In this document: positions 1 to 13,382 of the stretch, one piece after another
How positions within the stretch are numbered: the first letter of the stretch is position 1
Layout of the letters: every line of letters starts with the position of its first letter
Notes under the pieces: generated by a model
Seen by the model: only the letters and a program-made list of their open reading frames with translations
The model's database searches: none
What the model was told of the DNA's origin: nothing
Translations under genes and position numbers: made by a program
Assembly: GCA_014885115.2 (NCBI GenBank)
Contig: WKLE02006393.1
Span: 1 to 23,831 of the forward strand
Length of the DNA: 23,831 nucleotides
DNA from: Asterionellopsis glacialis
Taxonomy: Eukaryota; Bacillariophyta; Plagiogrammaphyceae; Rhaphoneidales; Asterionellopsidaceae
Reading direction: 5' to 3'

Positions 1-739
1 TTTACGTCCTCGTGTACCCGTGCGGAAAAATGTATTTTTTCTAAGTACGAGACCGGAAAAACGCCCTGAACTTGGTATCAATCTACTGTTGGATGACTAC
101 GTACATGGTACACAGTCAAACATAATATTATTATGATTGGACAGCACAGATGTCAGAGTTCTCGTTCTGATTGGGTTATTCGGCGTTCCTACTGTCCCCA
201 CAATGGGTGACACATGCTACGATGCACATGAAAATTCATTGGTTTGTTGTCTCATACGCTTCTCTGGGGGCTACAGGTACATCGTTGTAGGGAGTGAAAT
301 AAGAATTATTGTTCAAGATGCAGTAGCGTCTGGAAGAGAAAAAATGAAACTACTTTTAAACAAAGGCTTGCAGTTCAGTACACTATAGACCTATTTTATA
401 TAATAATATTTCGCTACAAGAGTACTTATTGGGACTCGACAAAATTCAGAATAAAATTGAATACCTGTTATTATTGTACCTGATATATTATTTAACATCA
501 CTACTGTAGGAAAGGGTCCAGAAGATAGTATTAAAACAACTACAACTGCAGTGCAAAACCCCGAACTCAACCGGTACTTACTTTGGTGAGAAAAACAGAA
601 CAAACGCGAACCTCTTTGACACACAGATATCAATGTATATCTTGAATCAAAGATTTGTATTTGTTCTTTTTCGTTTTGTGGGTTTCTTAGATATATAATA
701 ATATTCTCAAGATATCATAAAAAGGATCCATACACAATC
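1..739. other. Intergenic left edge, no supported gene
   Basis: I see no convincing coding region here. The open frames are short, partly start at non-ATG codons, and encode nothing recognisable. The last 100 bases before the ATG at 740 are AT-rich and probably hold the core promoter and 5' leader of the membrane-protein gene. No RNA gene, long repeat or transposon remnant was recognised. Confidence 0.5.
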
Positions 740-1998
740 ATGCCACGCAATCAAAAAGAAGAAGAACCACAACAACAGCAACAGCAACAACCAAAAAACT
801 TGGATTCCATCAGTCCTGTCAATTATGATGACAACAACGAGAAAGATTCTTCCTTGTCCGATACCCACAAGCAACAACAATTAGTAGTATCACCACCTCG
901 AAAATGGATTATCGATCGATCAAATGGAACTTGTAAAATTGATCCTGATCAACGTCCACCTATACGAATATGTTTTGTCCCTCCTTGCGTCAAATGGTGT
1001 CCCAGTGTTCTGGAACAAAATTGTGCATGTGAAAAATTAGGAACTTTTGGTAGTCGCATTGTAAACCCCACCAATACCAAACTTCGACGGTATCTCATGA
1101 TGACTTCTCTCTTGATGAATATAATTGGTTTGGCACTTACTATTGTAGCATGCTTTGCCATTAGTGATGACTACGAAATCATGAGATCCTTGGGATTTAG
1201 TTCAGGTAAGACCTTTCTATACAGTATATATCTTGTGTGTGTGTTTCTATTTCTGGAGTACGCGAACAAGAACAATTATAATGTGTGTGTGTATCAAACT
1301 CCCTGGTTTCATCCTCCTCCATTCTCCATTTTTTATATTCATTCAATGACTAATTTACTTTGTGCGAATCAACTTGAAAAGGTGTCATCCGTGCTGATAC
1401 TGCTGAACATGATATTACGATTGATATCGGTCTTCGTGCAGTTGCGTTTGATAATCCCAACAATCCAAATCAAACAGATTCCGTCATTACATTCGATACA
1501 TTCTGTGATAGAATCAATGATGGGCTGCACAAGTATGTTAACCCAGGTCAATGTCATGATTGTGAAGATGTATCTAATGGATTGGTCATCACACTCATCA
1601 TGTCATTGGTAGCGTATATTCCTACAATCTCAAGTGACGTTACACGTTTCTATGAGAATTATGATGTCAATTGTCAAAAAAGTTTTGGTACAATCGTGGC
1701 CACATTTTCACTATTGATGTCACTCTATACATGGGTGGGATATATCAATGGATGCTTTGCCTCCTTTTATGATGGTGAAATTGCGTACAATTCATCTTTA
1801 ATGGCAGTCCATGAAGATCAGGTTGAAAGTAATGATATTGAAGGGCATGCAGATTTTGATTGGACACCCCATTCTGGATTTATTTGCATTATAGTGGCGA
1901 CACTATTAAAGATCCCAAGTATTGTAGCGCATCTCCTACTCCCCACACCTACAATTACACGCGACCATACAGAGCAACAGGCATATGAAAGTTTGTGA
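740..1998 (+). CDS. Four-helix membrane protein with a Cys-rich segment, one intron
   Basis: Two exons, 740-1205 and 1382-1998, join in frame across a 176-base intron (donor G|GTAAG at 1206, acceptor AAAAG ending at 1381, phase 1) to give 360 residues. Residues 1-55 are polar and disordered, with a glutamine run at 11-17. A Cys-rich stretch follows at about 65-98. Four hydrophobic helices lie near 119-141, 223-245, 257-282 and 321-343. The loop between helices 1 and 2 (about 142-221) carries Cys197, Cys213 and Cys216. Just before helix 3 is a DVNCQKSFG stretch, and helix 4 is followed by LLPTPTITRD. The pattern resembles lineage-specific four-helix proteins common in diatom genomes, from memory only. 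It is not a clear tetraspanin, because the CCG motif is absent. Function is unknown. The retained intron would stay open and give a different hydrophobic C-terminus. Confidence 0.8.
1206..1381 (+). other. Intron of the membrane-protein gene
   Basis: GTAAGA donor, AG acceptor, 176 bases, and AT-rich compared with the exons. It contains two short TG runs (near 1234 and 1282). Removing it restores one frame from 740 to 1998. The unspliced frame stays open through the intron and ends at 1612. Confidence 0.8.
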
Positions 1999-2983
1999 TT
2001 TTTTTAACAATAAGTACAGCACAGTCAACACATGCATACATTTATCGACAACAACAATTGAAAAAAAAAAACTGTTTGCTTCTTAACTTTATATTATACA
2101 ATTATAAATTCATTATCCATAGAACAAACACTCAATACGTATCGACCTTTGACACCGTCTTTTCCTTTGTGTGCTCTTTCCGTACCTGGTACACATCTAT
2201 CATAGATCTTTTGTACTGCTGCTTATTACAATTGTTTGAGCAACAACAATCTTGTGAGGAATAGAACTAAAAAGCGTAATAGAGAGAGATCCCTCTAATG
2301 ATATGACACAACAGACGCACTACTAAAATAATAAAGATGACACGTCGAATCTTCAACTACTAGTAGAAATATAGAAAATGTATAATCTAATACAAACACA
2401 ACGTAGAAATGTCGAAACCTTCTTTACTAATCTCACGCATCATAGATATTCTCAATACTGTACCAGGTATCGGACTGCTTCCGAGATCTTTGTTGGGAAA
2501 ACGAACCAATCATACCTGGTACATAGTAAACACCTACCAGTACGAGTACACCAGGTAGCGCTGAAAACACAGAAAAGAGTTTCGTTGCTTTGTAGGATAC
2601 GCGCAACCCAGAGCTCTTGCTTTGTTGTGGGGAGTCTGTGATGGGTCTGATTGTTCTTGTTACAATCAAGCAATAGTGATATCTCAACAGTCCCATATTG
2701 ATGTCGCTTGTCAATAAACAGCAAAACAATCAAATAAACAAACCGTAAACTAATCTACGTATAACCACTCAAATTCATAGCGAGCAGCGAGTGGGAGTTG
2801 TTTGAAACAAAAGACGAGCGAGAGAGAGAACAAAAAAGAAAGAATCGAAATCAACAACAAAATTGCTCACAAAGTCTCACAGTAGACGTAAATACTTTCA
2901 CATCTACTCCCTACTAAATCTATACTTGACATTATCCGAATCATCAGTCAATCAAAAAAATCTTTTATCTCTGACATATCAAG
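1999..2983. other. Intergenic spacer with an inverted repeat
   Basis: There is no supported gene. The open frames on either strand show no recognisable domain, and two overlap in different frames of the same strand. The spacer contains the 3' end of the membrane-protein gene and the promoter and A-rich leader of the fusion enzyme at 2984. Its one structured element is a repeated TACCTGGTA-type motif, listed separately. Confidence 0.5.
2459..2523. repeat. 12-bp perfect inverted repeat, TGTACCAGGTAT
   Basis: TGTACCAGGTAT at 2459-2470 is exactly the reverse complement of ATACCTGGTACA at 2512-2523, with 41 bases between them. A further TACCTGGTACA lies at 2183-2193 and a partial ACCAGGTA at 2550-2557. 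This gives four related sites in 375 bases, upstream of the fusion enzyme. They could be paired protein-binding sites or an RNA hairpin stem. Function is not determined. Confidence 0.45.
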
Positions 2984-5900
2984 ATGATATCAAATAATTA
3001 TCAACATTCGAGTTCCGAAAAGGAAGAAAACCTTACTTCATCGTCGTCGTTGTCAAAATCTGGCAACAACAACAACAGCAGCAACAATGACAACGATAAT
3101 GACAATATTGCGCGTCCGTCACCATCATCTGTGACTAATACTGGTATAGAGTTTCCAGACATACATTTACCTTCACCTCCAAGGCGGGGGAAATCGTCTA
3201 ATAATCGTTTTGATAGTAGTTCGCAAGATGGATTCCCAGATCTTATTGAACCTTCTACCAAACAAGAAGAAAAGGCAAGTCATGACAGTATATCTAGTAG
3301 CCTTGAAAATAATACCACCTTAAATCATGGTCACAACGAGGATAATAAAAAAAAGAAAACAAATTCATCAACAAATGTCATCATTTCAAAGATCAAACAA
3401 AAAAGTGACAACCTGATTACAAACACGTTAGAACCATCATCTGTATTCATGAGGGAGGAACCCGATGGAAAAAAGGAAAGTTTTGAAGAAAATGTCGTAT
3501 CTTCTAAATCAACATCATCGGCGTCAAAATCAATGTCCTTCCCTCATGTTAATCTTGATGAGGAACATATTGCCACGGGTATTTCTACGGATCCACCAGA
3601 AGATGGGATCAATATTGAAGAAGCATCTGTAGAAACATCACTAGCAGCAATAATAACACCTCCAGTAGAACAAGAAATCTTTGCAACTGCAAATGATACC
3701 AAATTTACGGGCAGCAACGACGACCACAAACAGGAGCACGACAAAGAAGAAGAATACGACGGAAATGATGGTGGTAGTGCAGAAGAAGGTACGAAAAAGG
3801 AGGAAATGACGGAACAAGAAAGAAAGGACGACATCACTTCTGATGGATATAACGAGGGTACTCCTACGAAATTATCAGCATCTACTGGCCCATTACCATC
3901 GTCATTGTTGTTGTCGAAACAAGTTAAACCTGGTATATCGAAACGATCTGATTTTCCTTTAATACCATCCAAGGTAGCATTGTTAATTATTGATATACAA
4001 GATCATCTGTCAAAACCAACGCCAGCATCATTATCCGATTCTTATTTATACAAGGAAGCCTTACCACGAACGATATCTAACATTGAAAGGTTATTACATA
4101 TCATTCGGCATTATCGTGATCAAGGTAGTAGCAGAAATAGCGGCGGTGGTGCTAACGGTTGTGAAGTTATCTTTACATACTTGGAAGCACTAACTAAAGA
4201 TTGCCGTGACGTATCATTGGACTACAAATTATCAGGTCCTAATCTATCAACATTACCTGGACCACACAATCCTGCTACATTCTTAGATCAAGTGTGTCCT
4301 TCTACGACTCAAGGAAAGGGTGATATTCTAATACCTAAAACATCATGCTCTGTATTCTGTTCCACCAATATACATTATGTATTACAAAATTTACATATTG
4401 AACAATTAGTTATTTGCGGACAACTTACAGATCAATGTGTCGAATCAGCTGTACGAGATGCTGCTGATTTAGGATACTTTGTTACCGTAGCAGAAGATGC
4501 GTGTGCAGCACAAAGTCAATCATCCCATGAAAAGGGCTTACATGGTATGAAAGGATTTGCTAGAATTATACCAACCCATCAAATCATAGAAGAATTACAA
4601 ACAGCACCGGCTGTGTCGTCATCCTTAACAACAACAACAACAAGAGCAAGAGCAACTTTGATACCTCAACAGGAATCAAATCCAGATCTGTGGACCTTAG
4701 TGCCATCTACCGAATCATCTACTAGACAGGTTACCAACTCGGCTTCCAATGTACAAAGCCATGCAGTAGTAACCAATGGTAATGGTAATGTCAATAATAT
4801 CAACATTAGCAATAGCCATGTAAGCACTGAACCATCTACTGCTGCCTCGACACAAGTAGCAGCGCCATCAGAAACGGCAGTCCTTCCATGTAACATTGGC
4901 ATTATGCCAACATGTGATTGGAATGCTACTAGCAATAATAATGACAACAAATTGGTCATACCTCTTTTACGGACACTACAATATGCTGGTGTTAAATTTG
5001 TACGATACTTGTCTGTTGATATATGTAATTCAATACGTTGTAAGGTTGTTCCGTTGGATCATTTGTTACGACAACGACGACGAGATGATGATGATAGTGG
5101 CAGCGTGACATTGGATCATGCTGTTTCTTTGGCTACTGTTGTTGTAGCTGGATTATCAACACTTGGAGACTTTATGATTGAAGTAAGTGAGAGAAAGTGG
5201 AAGCGTTTGCTTGTGGTGCGTTCTCGTATCTTCTCCATCTATGTGGCTAAATGATACTGACAATTGATCTTCTTCGTATACAGGACTCAGATTTAGATGC
5301 ACGTGGAGTCTTAGATATACAACCAGATTTATCCACACTCCGTGTTTTGCCATATGCCAAAAAGACTGCATTAGTTATTGGTACTGCCCATGATCAATAC
5401 TCAGGAGAATTATCAGAGTTTTGTCCAAGGGGTTTGTTATCCCGTGTTCTTCAAACTGCCGAGAAAGACCATGGAATTCAGTTTGTAAGTTATCTTTGTG
5501 CGCGTCTTTGATCATTCGCAGACTGGTAAAATGACTAACAATTGATTCTTTTGTTCTTAACCCTCTCTCCTGAAACAGTCGGTGGGTGCTGAAATTGAGT
5601 TCTGTCTTCATAGTCAAAGTACCGATCTCCCTGTCGATGATTCTGTCTTTGCCAATACAACAACTTTGAATCAACAAGAAGAGTTTATAAGTGAATTATA
5701 CGATCAATTACAACAACAAAATATCGATGTTGAATTACTTCATGCAGAAAGTGCACCTGGTCAATTTGAACTTGTATTACAATACCAAGAAGATCCTATC
5801 CAATTAGCGGATAACGTTGTATTGGCACGTGAAACCATAAGTGCTGTAGCACGTGCGCACCAAATGAAGGCATTGTTTTTACCAAAGATTCATCAAAGTA

Positions 5901-6535
5901 AGGCTGGGAATGGTTTGCATGTGCATTTAAGTATTCGTGACAAGAAAAACAGATTGAAAAACAATGCATTTCCACATCCTTCGTTGCAGGGTGAAATCAG
6001 TCTCAAAGGTCAACATTTCATAGAGGGTATCTTGGCACACTTACCAGGATTGACGGCTTTGACAGTTCCCAGTCATAATTCATACCGTCGGATAGGTGTA
6101 GGTTGTTGGACAGGATCGAGTGTTGTCTGGGGTATTGAAGATAAGGAAGCACCCTTACGTGTATGCGCAGTCTTAGGATCTCGAACCCAAAGCAATGTCG
6201 AACTGAAATTAGTGGACTCCACAGCCAATATATATTTAGCATTAGCAGGTATATTATCAGCCGGATTAGATGGTATTGCGCAACAATTGCCTTTGCGGCC
6301 CATGCATACGCCATCGAGAGAAAATGCAGGATCTCCGACGAAACAAGAGCAAGAGCCCTTACCATCAACATTTCAAGATAGTTTGAATTGTTTGGAAGAA
6401 GATTCCTTCCTTGTTAATAATGTGCTGGGACTGAAGCTAAGTAAAGCATACTTGGCACTTCGACGTGCCGAAGCTGAAGCATCAGTAAACATGACATTAG
6501 AAGACGAAGTACAGAATGCATTGCAGAAAGCGTAG
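2984..6535 (+). CDS. Isochorismatase-type hydrolase fused to FluG/NodGS-type glutamine synthetase
   Basis: Three exons (2984-5182, 5284-5484, 5579-6535) join in phase 0 to give 1118 residues. Residues 1-325 are Ser/Asn/Asp/Glu-rich and probably disordered. Residues 330-545 form an isochorismatase-family cysteine hydrolase with the Asp-Lys-Cys triad visible: Asp337 in LLIIDIQ, Lys452 in LIPKTS, Cys485 in GQLTDQCVESAVRDA. A Ser/Thr/Asn linker follows to about 635. Residues 637-1118 are a glutamine synthetase domain: beta-grasp part FVRYLSVD, SVGAEIEF (801-808), GNGLHVHLS (910-918), and GIEDKEAPLR followed by VELKLVD and ANIYLALA (1007-1023). Lys1010, where bacterial GlnA has Arg, matches the plant nodulin/FluG branch. 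Known FluG/NodGS proteins pair this domain with an N-terminal amidohydrolase; here a different hydrolase takes that place. Inferred role: ATP-dependent gamma-glutamylation of an amine or ammonia, perhaps released by the hydrolase domain. True glutamine synthesis is less likely. No targeting peptide is seen. Confidence 0.88.
5183..5283 (+). other. Intron 1 of the fusion gene
   Basis: GTAAGT donor at 5183 and TACAG acceptor ending at 5283, 101 bases, phase 0. Retention would add about 23 residues and then stop at 5254, giving a 756-residue protein that keeps the hydrolase domain but only the start of the synthetase domain. Confidence 0.85.
5485..5578 (+). other. Intron 2 of the fusion gene
   Basis: GTAAGT donor at 5485 and a pyrimidine-rich tract before the AAACAG acceptor ending at 5578, 94 bases, phase 0. 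Its removal joins the HGIQF segment directly to SVGAEIEF of the synthetase catalytic core. That continuity is what glutamine synthetases show. Confidence 0.88.
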
Positions 6536-6752
6536 AAACATAAAAGGATAGCAGAAAAAAATCAGTCATACCTAGAGATATAAAAACGTATTATATTGTA
6601 CACCAATATTATAGCCATATTTTAGATCATTACTTTAGCATTTTCGTCGACGCATATTGTTTGAAAGTTTGCAAACAGAACTCTTGGATTATCCAAGACC
6701 CAGCCTTAACGTTTGGCGTCGTGAATATTTGGCCTCATCAAAAAACAATCCC

Positions 6753-7559
6753 CTACAAATAAATTCCCGATGGATGGTACCGCATAGGATCTCTCTTGTT
6801 GGATGTAGGTGTAACAAAGTATTTCAAATGTTCATCAATTCGATAAGATGATACAAATTGAACGCTGTTTTCATTTCCAATAGGTAGTTGATTTGGATCG
6901 ACTACATTGTCAATCTGCCATTTCTCAGTTAGATTCCTATTGTCCTTGTCATCACCATTGTTGGTAATGGATTCTGATTTCTGTACAACCGGCAACGGAA
7001 CCTTGGCTAAATGATATACAAAGGCTTCCACAGTATCCCCTTTTCCGTCATTCTCCTCTGATGAGGTCGGTGGTGTTAAAGCAACTTTGATTTTGCTTCT
7101 CGTATATCGTCCTTTATGAACACCTTCTAATTCATCTAAACGTGCCAACATACTATCATTCACTTTATAAATTTCACCTTGCACCGGAACAGTAGGGAGG
7201 AAGGCAGCAGATGGTGCATCATCGCCAGTGTTGTCAATGGGAAAACTAGACAAGGTTTTCATGTCATTGTTATGTTTATTGGATGTTTTATTGGGCAATA
7301 CCAAATAAGGACAAAAGTATGCATCCACAAAGAGCAATCCTGGTATCCATGCTTCTGGATAGATTTGATGGCACAGTTTTATGGATGTTTCTTTTTCGCT
7401 ATCTTTTTTTCCCTCCGTTACTGGCATTGCTGCCGATGTTTGTTCCGTTAGCTGTTGATAAGCGTGAGCACCTGGAGATAAGACAGCATCATAATTGGAG
7501 AAACCTTTTTTCAGTGTGCCATAGACAAATACAGCGTTACTCAATGCTGCGGGCCGCAT
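6753..7559 (-). CDS. Gamma-glutamyl(amine) cyclotransferase-like protein
   Basis: A 268-residue intronless protein that begins at a true ATG (7559-7557) and ends in TAG. The N-terminus has the hallmark FVYGTLKKG loop (YGTL at residues 13-16), which binds the gamma-glutamyl group in the AIG2/GGACT/GGCT family. The segment VQGEIYKV (126-133) and LDELEG (141-146) followed by RYTR match the second half of the fold. Glu145 is the likely general acid/base. Family members release 5-oxoproline from gamma-glutamyl amines or peptides. The protein is longer than the usual 150-190 residues because of polar insertions at about 38-65, 90-118 and 165-235. There is no obvious targeting sequence, so a cytosolic site is likely. 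It is convergent with the glutamine synthetase-like fusion gene 217 bases away, which suggests (inference only) a shared gamma-glutamyl-amide pathway. Confidence 0.83.
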   Translation of the reverse strand: MRPAALSNAVFVYGTLKKGFSNYDAVLSPGAHAYQQLTEQTSAAMPVTEGKKDSEKETSIKLCHQIYPEAWIPGLLFVDAYFCPYLVLPNKTSNKHNNDMKTLSSFPIDNTGDDAPSAAFLPTVPVQGEIYKVNDSMLARLDELEGVHKGRYTRSKIKVALTPPTSSEENDGKGDTVEAFVYHLAKVPLPVVQKSESITNNGDDKDNRNLTEKWQIDNVVDPNQLPIGNENSVQFVSSYRIDEHLKYFVTPTSNKRDPMRYHPSGIYL

Positions 7560-8187
7560 GATGTACGATAGCTTCTACTAGTTGTTGTTCTCTGGTTTTT
7601 CTCTCTAACTCCAGCAAGTTTTAGGGGGGAAAGCGGTGAATGAGAATGAAAGGTGGAGACCCAAATGATCTCAAGTCAAGCGGTACTTCGCAAACCTTTA
7701 GATTGATTGGTTGGTTGGTGATTCCGATTTGAAAAAATACGGATTGGCAGCGGGATGGTGACCTTCAATGAGAAGTTGTTGCTGGGATGTTGCAAAACAT
7801 GGAGAACATATTATTCTTGTGAGTTATTTCTAGGATCTACACGTATTAATACTTGACAACAATATGGCAAGAAGTGGCTCCTTTCCCAGGTCTTTCTGAC
7901 CCCCCATCAAAAATATAATTAATACCCATAATTTGAAAATACCTGACATATCTATGGGGCTTTATGTTGACTTTGGGGTCGTCATGTTCTGTCTTTCACC
8001 CGGATAACCTTGAACCTTACATGAAACAAGAATCCACGTGAACTGAAGTTTCTCGTCTGTCAATGAAACCCAAGTAAAACATAGAATTGAAGGAATATAG
8101 ATCATGGTTTCTACTAGAGCCGTCTACAATATCACATATTATGGATGCAGTATAAAATTTATCTTTTTACTTTCCTATATTATGAAC
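7560..8187. other. Intergenic spacer, promoter of the cyclotransferase gene
   Basis: No open frame with recognisable content. The spacer lies between two minus-strand genes, so it holds the promoter and leader of the cyclotransferase (start 7559) and the 3' region of the pseudouridine synthase (stop at 8188). I saw no repeat or RNA gene. Confidence 0.5.
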
Positions 8188-9402
8188 CTATGAAGGAACT
8201 TCAATTTCATACGGAAGTACTTGACAATGATCTTTAGATCGTATAAAGATTCCCTCTTGTTCTAGAATAGGTTCAGCTTCTTTTAGTAAGTCTGGTAAAT
8301 GATTCTCTAACATGGATAACATATCATCAGACAATGGACATGATACGTCAATGCCATTTGGAAAGAGGTGCGCTTCATTTTCACCCAATGATGATGTCGA
8401 TGACGACGTTGATGATAATTGAATTCTTGCTAGATGTAAACATGTCCGTTCACCTTGCAATCCCCATTTTTGTTTCCATTCCCGATTTGTTTTCGAATTT
8501 CCATGGGTGGCATCACCTAAAATTGGATGTGACAATCCATTCAAATGTCTCCGTATTTGATGCCATCGTCCACTGACAGGTCGTGCCAATACTAAACTAG
8601 CACGTGGACGATCTTTCAATGTACCATTGGCATTGCCCTGTCCAGCTACAAAACGAAAGTATGTCGTGGCACTATTTTCAATACCCTTTTCATCCTTAAT
8701 TGGACGGTCTACACAAAACCATCCCTTGGTTTTGAAGTCCTCACCATGGAGTACACCCTCACCACGTACCAAGGCAATATATGTCTTTTTCGTTTTTTCT
8801 TGTGATTCTGTGGTCATTAATTTTTGCAATGTAGATGTTGTACGTAACCCCTCATCTTCATCTCTTTGAAAAGTACATAATAAACACCCGCTTGCACCAC
8901 GATCTAATCGATGAATCAAATTGATACGTTCACCGTTCAATGCTTCTCGTGTCCGTTGGAGCATAGGTATTTCGTCGCCGTCATCACCGTTATCTTTTTT
9001 ATTCTTCTTTTTGCTCTGTTTACTTTGTCGTGTACCTGCCCATTCACAATGATGACAAACCACAGATGGTGGTTTCATGACCACAACATGATGTGGTCCT
9101 TGATCTAAGACTGTTACAGTTCCAGATTGAATATTCTTCTGATTTGAGGATTGTGGTTGTGTTTCTTCTTGTTTTTCTTCGTTCTTGTTTGAAGATGACG
9201 ACAAGAATAGCGATACAGTACTACTGGGTGATTCTTCTTCAAAAGATGGCCTTGTAGATATTCGAAATAATTTAGTGATAGTAGCAGGTGCCAACCAAGC
9301 GGATGTAGATGGTGGTATTGTTACAAAGTTTACTAAAGCTAAAGCAAAAAGATGAATCCATTTCCGAGATGCCAATCGATAGCAAACCTGTTGATCATTC
9401 AT
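8188..9402 (-). CDS. RluA-family pseudouridine synthase, plastid-targeted
   Basis: The first in-frame ATG is at 9402-9400, giving 404 residues; the open frame extends to 9471 only through a non-ATG codon. Residues 1-35 look like a signal peptide: a basic segment, a hydrophobic core WIHLFALALVNFVTI at 15-29, then STSA|W at 35/36. A Ser/Thr/Arg-rich, acid-free stretch follows to about residue 54. Signal peptide plus an aromatic residue after an ASAF-type site is the known diatom plastid address. The catalytic domain begins near 95, with VVVMKPPSVVCH, then LIHRLDRGASG with the expected catalytic Asp167, and later RPVSGRWHQIRRHL and HPILGD. These are RluA/RluC/TruC signatures. Expected role: conversion of specific uridines to pseudouridine in plastid rRNA or tRNA. 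There is a Lys/Asp-rich insertion at about 127-145. No N-terminal S4 domain is seen. The target base cannot be told from sequence. Confidence 0.88.
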   Translation of the reverse strand: MNDQQVCYRLASRKWIHLFALALVNFVTIPPSTSAWLAPATITKLFRISTRPSFEEESPSSTVSLFLSSSSNKNEEKQEETQPQSSNQKNIQSGTVTVLDQGPHHVVVMKPPSVVCHHCEWAGTRQSKQSKKKNKKDNGDDGDEIPMLQRTREALNGERINLIHRLDRGASGCLLCTFQRDEDEGLRTTSTLQKLMTTESQEKTKKTYIALVRGEGVLHGEDFKTKGWFCVDRPIKDEKGIENSATTYFRFVAGQGNANGTLKDRPRASLVLARPVSGRWHQIRRHLNGLSHPILGDATHGNSKTNREWKQKWGLQGERTCLHLARIQLSSTSSSTSSLGENEAHLFPNGIDVSCPLSDDMLSMLENHLPDLLKEAEPILEQEGIFIRSKDHCQVLPYEIEVPS

Positions 9403-12825
<3,423 letters not shown>

Positions 12826-13382
12826 CACGAAACAAATACTATTACACCCAAAAAACGTCGCGTCTAGTGCTTTTTGGGGGAGCAGAAATGTCTAATTTTA
12901 ATAAAAAAGAAAACAATTATGTAATTCTCGCCGTATGTTGTTTTCTTTTTGTCTCGTCGTTGAAATTTACAGCCTTCTGATTTATGCGACGATCACGTTG
13001 CATTTCGTATTTAAGTGTTTGTTGTTTGCCTGCTCTACAGGTAAATTATGAGTAAGAGGTTCGCCAGCATTTGTACAACCAAAGCTTCTTCTGCTCCTTT
13101 TCTACAATCGGCAAGCATTGCAATCCTTTCTCCGTCCCTGGAAAAATGTGTTCCGCGCTTTCCAATACTACGTATCAAAAAAGATTTCAGGTTTAAAAAG
13201 ACGGTTAAGAATTGAAATTTGTACACATATGATTTTCCTAATATTGTAATTGCTCGTTACAAAATATTCCACAATACTTTTTTGCAAGGTATAAGTTGTG
13301 CAATGTTCACCCTTATGGGCACTTGCGAGGATTTCCTCTTCTGTTTTATTCCTTTGTACTATCTTCACTGCCTATTAACTTT
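12826..13382. other. Spacer between convergent genes
   Basis: No supported gene. This is the shared 3' region of the kinase (+) and the START-like gene (-). AATAAA-like sequence near 12899 could serve as the polyadenylation signal of the kinase. Short open frames here show no coding character that I can recognise. Confidence 0.5.

Noticed and set aside
137..388. 83-codon open frame on the plus strand
   Set aside because: It starts at a non-ATG codon, shows no domain or compositional sign of coding, and lies in an AT-rich spacer.
391..633. 80-codon minus-strand open frame with a hydrophobic segment
   Set aside because: No recognisable family, no start context and no splice partner; hydrophobicity is expected from AT-rich DNA.
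2433..2733. Overlapping minus-strand open frames in the spacer before the fusion gene
   Set aside because: Two frames overlap in the same DNA without similarity to any family I know; they are probably chance frames around the inverted repeat.
3544..3972. 142-codon minus-strand frame inside the fusion gene
   Set aside because: It is the antisense shadow of the disordered Ser/Asn/Asp-rich N-terminus and has no independent support.
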